A stretch of DNA of 64,000 nucleotides from Flavobacterium saliperosum. GTDB lineage: Bacteria; Bacteroidota; Bacteroidia; Flavobacteriales; Flavobacteriaceae. The notes beneath the pieces were generated by a model. That model did not search any database. It was not told the DNA's origin and saw only the letters and a list, made by a program, of their open reading frames with translations. Below, piece by piece: positions 60,027 through 64,000 of this stretch; position 1 is the stretch's first letter; each line of letters opens with the position of its first letter. A program made the translations under genes and the position numbers. The stretch is from contig NZ_FMTY01000005.1 of NCBI RefSeq assembly GCF_900100625.1, forward strand, positions 1 through 64,000, in the 5' to 3' direction.

Positions 60027-60905
60027 TTATTTCAGCCAAACTTCTGCCGGCATGCCTATTTTTAAACTTCCATCGTTTTTTACGGCTACTTTTACAGCGT
60101 ACACCAAATTGGCTCTTTCTTCTTTGGTTTGGATAACTTTTGGAGTAAATTCGGCTTGCGCGCTTATCCAAGTGATATTGCCTTCGTATTTTTTAGTGTC
60201 GTTTTCCGCATCAATGGCTACCGTAACTTTTTGTCCGATTTTTATTTGTGCCAATTGCGTTTCGGTCACATACACACGTAATTCCATTTCGTTTAAATTG
60301 GCGATTTTGTATAAGGGTTTGCTAAAAGCTGTGATTTCAGAAGGTTCTGCGTATTTCGTTAAAACGGTTCCATCTACTGGGTTTGAAATTTTTGATTTCT
60401 TTATTTGGTCGTCTAATTTTTCAATTTGGACTTTAATTGATTTTATTTCGTTTAAAATTGGGGCATTTTGAGATTGAACACTGCTGATTTGTTTTTCGAT
60501 GACTTTTACTTTTCCGTCAATTTCGTCAATTTGTCTTTTGGTAGCGGCATTTTCAGCGAACATGTTTTTGATTCGGTTTTGTTCGATTTTAGCGGTTTTC
60601 AGTTGTTCATTTAAAACTTCAATTTGCGATACAACCGAGGCCGATTTGGATTGAACCGTTTGAATGGAAGCTTTGAGTTGCTCTCTGTTAAAATGCAATT
60701 GTAACGTATCGATTAAACCTACTAAAGTTCCTTTTTTAAGTTGCGCGCCTTCTTCCACATTTAAAAACTCAATTTTTCCGTTGGATTCCGAAGAAACGGT
60801 GATTTCTATGGCTTCAAAATTACCATAAGCGTCGGCTTTCTCGTTGTTTTTATTGCAACTTAGTATTGCAATTGATACCGTAAGAAGGGTTATTATGTTT
60901 TTCAT
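60027..60905 (-). CDS. HlyD/MFP-family periplasmic adaptor lipoprotein
   Basis: 292 residues with a lipobox (IAILSC) near residue 17. Barrel-sandwich/lipoyl halves flank a long coiled coil (about 70-160: LKASIQTVQSKSASVVSQIE to IKSIKVQIEKLDDQIKK); IEITVSSESNGKIEFLNVEEG begins the first half and NPVDGTVLTKYAEPSE the second, followed by a beta-barrel (ELRVYVTETQLAQIKIGQKV). It bridges the ABC permeases and TolC. Relation to YbhG is suggested by the operon and the size. Confidence 0.93.
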   Translation of the reverse strand: MKNIITLLTVSIAILSCNKNNEKADAYGNFEAIEITVSSESNGKIEFLNVEEGAQLKKGTLVGLIDTLQLHFNREQLKASIQTVQSKSASVVSQIEVLNEQLKTAKIEQNRIKNMFAENAATKRQIDEIDGKVKVIEKQISSVQSQNAPILNEIKSIKVQIEKLDDQIKKSKISNPVDGTVLTKYAEPSEITAFSKPLYKIANLNEMELRVYVTETQLAQIKIGQKVTVAIDAENDTKKYEGNITWISAQAEFTPKVIQTKEERANLVYAVKVAVKNDGSLKIGMPAEVWLK

Positions 60906-60915
60906 GATGTATGCT

Positions 60916-62169
60916 TTAAATTCCTTTTATGATTTGATGATTCACTTTGGCTAACAGCAACTGAATGCGATGCGTTTTTTCGGTAATTTTTGATTCAAAC
61001 AATTGGGTTACATCGTTTAAATAATCGGAAGACGTAATCACTCCGTTTTTCATTTGTGCTTCTGCTGAACGGACAATTTTTTCCCGTAATTGAATAATTT
61101 CACTATCCGAATTCAGTTGTTCTTTAATTTTCTCGATCTCAAAATCGGCTTCCTGTAACTGACGGTTCTGGTTTACTTCGAAGGTTTCTTTTTCTGAAGC
61201 GATGAGTTGTTTTGAAATTTCCAGTACTTCTTTTTCTTTTTTGGTTTTATTCCAATCGAATAACGTCCAATTTAACCGTACCCCTGTCATGTAAAAAGTC
61301 TCAAATGAATTGTTTAACATGTTCAACGCCGGATTTCCGTAACCGCCTTGTAGGAAAGCGTTTAGTTTTGGTAAGTTGGTTGTGGTAATTACTTTTTGCG
61401 AAGCATTGATTTGTTGGTTTTGCAATTCAAATAACTCTAATTCAGGTCGAATGGTTTTGTTTTCGGAAGAGAAATTTTTAGGTATTTCTAAAATGGTATT
61501 TGGGTTAAATTTTGTGCCGGAAAGTTGTTCCAAATGTTGCCAAAGTTTTAGTAGGTCATACTTGACGTCATTTAATTGTTGGTTGATTTTGATGATTTCG
61601 GCTTCTATCACTTGTTCCGATGAAGGTAAAACGGCTCCAAATTTCAGGGCAGCTTGTATTTCTTTACTTTTTTCCTGCAGCAATTTTTTTTTGGCATGTA
61701 GCAATTCCTGTTTTTCCTGTCCCAACAAAAGACCAAAATAGTATTGGTTGATAAAGCTTTTTAATTGGTATAGATTAACTTCAACCAGTTGTTGTTGGGC
61801 TTTGATTTGCGATTCTTTGAGTTGGGTTTGTGCTTTGATGATCCCACCATTGTAAATCAATTGGTTAACATCAATGGTGGCTCTGTATTGGTCTTTATTC
61901 AGAGGATCGATAGTCGTGTTAGGCATTGAAAAGGGTACTTGAGTGACTTCCGATTGGTAAGTAGCCTGTGCGTTTAAGGTTACTTTTGGTAATCTGTCTT
62001 TTGATAAAATTTCTGAATGTAATTCCGATTGGTTTTGTAACAAACGGTTTTGTTTTGCCAATGGATAGTTCTTTTCTGCCAACTCATAGCATTTTTCGAG
62101 CGTTAGTTTTTCCTGAGCCCAGATAGTTGGAGCCGTCAAGAGTAAGAGTATTTGAAAAATTTTTTTCAT
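60916..62169 (-). CDS. TolC-family outer-membrane efflux protein
   Basis: 417 residues from the ATG at 62169; a GTG one codon earlier is possible, but the ATG overlaps the TetR stop codon in a TGATG arrangement. Signal peptide KKIFQILLLLTAPTIWAQ. The repeated helical halves, each ending in a barrel strand (QATYQSEVTQVPFSMP and GVRLNWTLFDWNKTK), are typical of outer-membrane efflux ducts. It provides the exit channel for the ABC pump and is first after the regulator gene. Confidence 0.93.
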   Translation of the reverse strand: MKKIFQILLLLTAPTIWAQEKLTLEKCYELAEKNYPLAKQNRLLQNQSELHSEILSKDRLPKVTLNAQATYQSEVTQVPFSMPNTTIDPLNKDQYRATIDVNQLIYNGGIIKAQTQLKESQIKAQQQLVEVNLYQLKSFINQYYFGLLLGQEKQELLHAKKKLLQEKSKEIQAALKFGAVLPSSEQVIEAEIIKINQQLNDVKYDLLKLWQHLEQLSGTKFNPNTILEIPKNFSSENKTIRPELELFELQNQQINASQKVITTTNLPKLNAFLQGGYGNPALNMLNNSFETFYMTGVRLNWTLFDWNKTKKEKEVLEISKQLIASEKETFEVNQNRQLQEADFEIEKIKEQLNSDSEIIQLREKIVRSAEAQMKNGVITSSDYLNDVTQLFESKITEKTHRIQLLLAKVNHQIIKGI

Positions 62170-62762
62170 CACTTTTTAATTGCGTTGATAATTTGTTCCG
62201 AGATGTGGATTTTTCGTTCTTCCATTAACTGAAAGAATTCTTCGTCTGAAATATTGATAATTCCCTTTACTAAGGTTTGTGCTGCAAAAGGGAAAACAGT
62301 CATCGAAAAAACATCTAAAAGCAGTTGTTTGGGCGGAATCGGTTTAATGAGTCCCAATTCAATTTCGCTTTCAATTTGCTTCAGTATTTTCGTAGGATCC
62401 GGTCGTTTTTCATCTTTTAGAAATTTAGTCACAAATTCAGGATTGTTATTCATTTCCTGAATGATGAATTGGGGCAAAAAAGGATACTCCATGACAAATG
62501 AAATATAACTGTCCGTGAACTTCTTAATTTTTTCAAATAAAGCTTCGTCCGAGTTGAATATTCCATTGATTTGTGGGGCTAATTTTCCAAAAGCATTCAT
62601 GAAAACTGCTTCAAACAATCTTTCTTTGCTTCTGAAAAAGTAATGTAGCATGGCTTTGTTTATTTCTGCTTCGTCGGCTATTTCCTGCATTCTGGCTCCT
62701 GTAAAGCCCTTTTTTTGAAATACTTTAAAGGCGGCTTCGAATATTTTTTCTTCGGTTGTCAT
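62169..62762 (-). CDS. TetR/AcrR-family repressor of the efflux operon
   Basis: 197 residues. The N-terminal helix-turn-helix is TTEEKIFEAAFKVFQKKGFT then GARMQEIADEAEINKAMLHY and FFRSKERLFEAVF. The C-terminal domain (about 60-197) is the ligand-binding part. It is the first gene of the minus-strand operon and probably represses it, including itself, through the palindrome just upstream (62764-62796). The ligand is likely a pump substrate but unknown. Confidence 0.93.
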   Translation of the reverse strand: MTTEEKIFEAAFKVFQKKGFTGARMQEIADEAEINKAMLHYFFRSKERLFEAVFMNAFGKLAPQINGIFNSDEALFEKIKKFTDSYISFVMEYPFLPQFIIQEMNNNPEFVTKFLKDEKRPDPTKILKQIESEIELGLIKPIPPKQLLLDVFSMTVFPFAAQTLVKGIINISDEEFFQLMEERKIHISEQIINAIKK

Positions 62763-62763
62763 G

Positions 62764-62796
62764 TGTTAACTTTTAGGTTTAACCATTTGGTTAACA
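62764..62796 (-). promoter_or_regulatory. Probable TetR operator
   Basis: A 16-bp palindrome TTAACCATTTGGTTAA (62779-62794; 7-bp arms TTAACCA / TGGTTAA) lies inside a wider dyad whose outer arms are TGTTAAC (62764) and GTTAACA (62790-62796), plus GGTTTAACC at 62776. It lies between the -7 element and the start codon, touching the former, so a bound repressor would block transcription. Confidence 0.7.
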
Positions 62797-62802
62797 AAAA
62801 TA
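62795..62802 (-). promoter_or_regulatory. -7 element TATTTTTG of the efflux operon
   Basis: Exact TAnnTTTG on the minus strand, 33 bases before the TetR start; its first bases overlap the operator dyad. Confidence 0.7.
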
Positions 62803-62980
62803 CAAATAATAGTATTGAATCTTATTTTTTAGATTTTTTTAACACTAAATTAACCCTCTATCGTGAGTGTTTCAGAGAGAATTGTCGGTTAATGTAATCG
62901 GAATGTACTTATGAAATAAAATGAATCAGCAAAGAAGAATGAAGGATGTTGAATTTTTTAAAATTTTGCTAATTGTATAA

Positions 62981-63048
62981 AAAGTAAAAAGCCGAGGTGG
63001 AGCCCCCGACTTTTTGGTTGAACGTGTAACCACATTGCTGTGCGTTCG
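62981..63048 (-). ncRNA. Candidate small RNA with own promoter and terminator
   Basis: Reading the minus strand from the -7 element at 63053-63060: a hairpin GAACG..CGTTC (63020-63047) enclosing a CACA-GCAA-TGTG helix with a GNRA tetraloop, then a single strand, then a terminator (62986-63015) with AAAAAGTCGGGG / CCTCGGCTTTTT pairing and a T run. Length about 65-70 nt. No open frame. It could be an independent regulatory RNA; no Rfam assignment can be made by eye. Confidence 0.55.
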
Positions 63049-63052
63049 GGTG

Positions 63053-63060
63053 CAAATGTA
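63053..63060 (-). promoter_or_regulatory. -7 element TACATTTG of the candidate small RNA
   Basis: Exact TAnnTTTG on the minus strand, about five bases before the predicted first hairpin; no clear -33 TTG. Confidence 0.5.
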
Positions 63061-63160
63061 AGACAATCTTTTGTATTACCTAATAAATTCTATGAAAAAA
63101 TTAAAATAAATGTGTTGGCATCTATTTTTAAAATTATTATGATAGGAAAATAGAAATGGT

Positions 63161-63168
63161 TACTTTTG
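63161..63168 (+). promoter_or_regulatory. -7 element TACTTTTG of the SPT-like gene
   Basis: Exact TAnnTTTG, 36 bases before the ATG at 63205. Confidence 0.65.
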
Positions 63169-63204
63169 GAGCGATTAAAAATCAGAAATATACACTTTTG
63201 AATT

Positions 63205-64000
63205 ATGGTTAAAGATTTATTTGAAAGAATACAAAACAATAAAGGTCCGTTAGGAAAATGGGCTTCACAGGCAGAAGGTTACTATGTGTTTCCTAAATTG
63301 GAAGGGGAATTAGGACCGAGAATGCAGTTTCACGGAAAAGATATTTTAAACTGGAGTCTGAACGATTACTTAGGTTTGGCCAATCATCCGGAAGTGCGTA
63401 AGGCAGATACCGAAGCAGCTGCACAATTTGGCGCGGCCTATCCAATGGGTGCCCGTATGATGTCAGGACACACAAAATACCATGAACAATTAGAGAATGA
63501 ATTGGCGGCTTTCGTAATGAAAGAAGCGGCTTATTTGTTAAATTTCGGGTATCAGGGAATGGTATCGATTATCGATGCATTGGTGACTAAGAACGATATT
63601 ATTGTTTATGATGTGGATTCTCATGCTTGTATCATCGACGGTGTTCGTTTGCACATGGGAAAACGTTTTACGTATAAGCATAACGATTTGGAGAGCATGG
63701 AGAAGAATCTTCAGCGTGCTACTAAAATGGCTTTGGAAACCGGAGGCGGAATTCTTTTCATTACGGAAGGTGTTTTCGGAATGCGCGGTCAGCAAGGTAA
63801 GCTGAAAGAAATCGTTGCCATGAAAGAAAAATACAATTTCCGTTTGTTGGTTGATGATGCACACGGTTTCGGAACACTTGGTAAAACAGGCGCCGGAGCA
63901 GGAGAAGAGCAAGGTTGTCAGGATGGCATCGATGTGTATTTCTCAACGTTTGCAAAATCAATGGCAAATATCGGAGCTTTCGTAGCTGCGGATAAGGATG
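63205..64000 (+). CDS. Serine palmitoyltransferase-like alpha-oxoamine synthase, 3' end outside window
   Basis: 265 codons are visible and the frame runs off the window. It is a fold-type I PLP enzyme of the alpha-oxoamine synthase group: LNWSLNDYLGLANHPEV, ARMMSGHTKYHEQLENELA, LLVDDAHGFGTLGKTGAGAG (Asp and His around PLP) and the Schiff-base Lys in STFAKSMANIGAF. Bacteroidota use such an enzyme to condense serine with acyl-CoA for sphingolipids; 8-amino-7-oxononanoate synthase and glycine C-acetyltransferase are relatives. The MVKDLFERIQNNKGPLGKW beginning favours the sphingolipid enzyme. Confidence 0.85.
   Translation, partial: MVKDLFERIQNNKGPLGKWASQAEGYYVFPKLEGELGPRMQFHGKDILNWSLNDYLGLANHPEVRKADTEAAAQFGAAYPMGARMMSGHTKYHEQLENELAAFVMKEAAYLLNFGYQGMVSIIDALVTKNDIIVYDVDSHACIIDGVRLHMGKRFTYKHNDLESMEKNLQRATKMALETGGGILFITEGVFGMRGQQGKLKEIVAMKEKYNFRLLVDDAHGFGTLGKTGAGAGEEQGCQDGIDVYFSTFAKSMANIGAFVAADKD

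Larger units (their letters stand above)
62803..63204. other. Gene-free interval between the efflux operon and the SPT-like gene
   Basis: About 400 bases without a protein gene. It carries a candidate minus-strand small RNA (62981-63048) with its promoter and, further on, the plus-strand promoter of the SPT-like gene (63161-63168). Elsewhere only AT-rich sequence is seen. Confidence 0.6.

Overview
The window reads as a chromosomal segment of a Flavobacteriia member (phylum Bacteroidota), most likely Flavobacterium or a close relative. The grounds are low GC with an AT-rich intergenic style, at least twenty exact matches to the Bacteroidota -7 promoter element TAnnTTTG, few Shine-Dalgarno sequences, type IX secretion (T9SS) type B C-terminal sorting domains with SprB-like repeats on two giant adhesins, typical lipoprotein starts (Cys followed by Ser/Asp), TonB-dependent receptor and imelysin genes, and a terminal serine-palmitoyltransferase-like gene as used for Bacteroidota sphingolipids. 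No rRNA, tRNA, prophage, IS element or CRISPR array was seen.

Layout. 1-9.9 kb: two tandem paralogous cell-surface adhesins (the first lacks its 5' end) made of PKD-like and BIG2-like repeats. They share a nearly identical 3' block at a fixed 7063-bp offset. 10-16.2 kb: housekeeping and envelope genes (PLP aminotransferase, PDZ/aspartyl protease, DUF1573, valS). 16.2-24.3 kb, mostly minus strand: PepSY-like protein; a LUD-cdsA-psd-ACBP-superoxide dismutase run for phospholipid synthesis and oxidative defence; rsfS-ftsH; birA; pyrE with an SRPBCC protein. 24.3-35.7 kb: Nudix hydrolase, DEAD-type helicase, ddl-coaD-M14 peptidase, PASTA-rluD, an intradiol-dioxygenase-like protein, GNAT, pyrD, HMG-CoA-lyase-like. 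35.7-42 kb: DUF4856 lipoprotein, imelysin lipoprotein, HTTM membrane protein and TonB-dependent receptor, one co-directional cluster that looks like a metal (probably iron) acquisition or handling system and is the best candidate here for an under-described system. 42-55.2 kb: guaB, CPA2 antiporter, purB plus a coupled unknown, Sir2, ECF sigma/anti-sigma pair, TrmH methyltransferase, a regulatory-domain protein, a second DEAD helicase, rdgB. 55.3-62.8 kb: an eight-to-nine gene minus-strand efflux operon: TetR, TolC, HlyD, a His-rich lipoprotein, a cupin, two ABC ATPases and two ABC-2 permeases. 62.9-64 kb: a candidate small RNA and the 5' part of a serine-palmitoyltransferase-like gene.

The intergenic DNA carries several things the genes do not explain: a modular interspersed repeat family (five loci) often centred on CCGATAGCTATCGG, a MITE-like element with 26-bp imperfect terminal inverted repeats, word-like tandem repeats, dyad operators in front of the imelysin cluster and the TetR gene, promoter placements that predict leaderless mRNAs, and a terminator-like hairpin that swallows a start codon. 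All family assignments come from reading the sequence, not from database searches.
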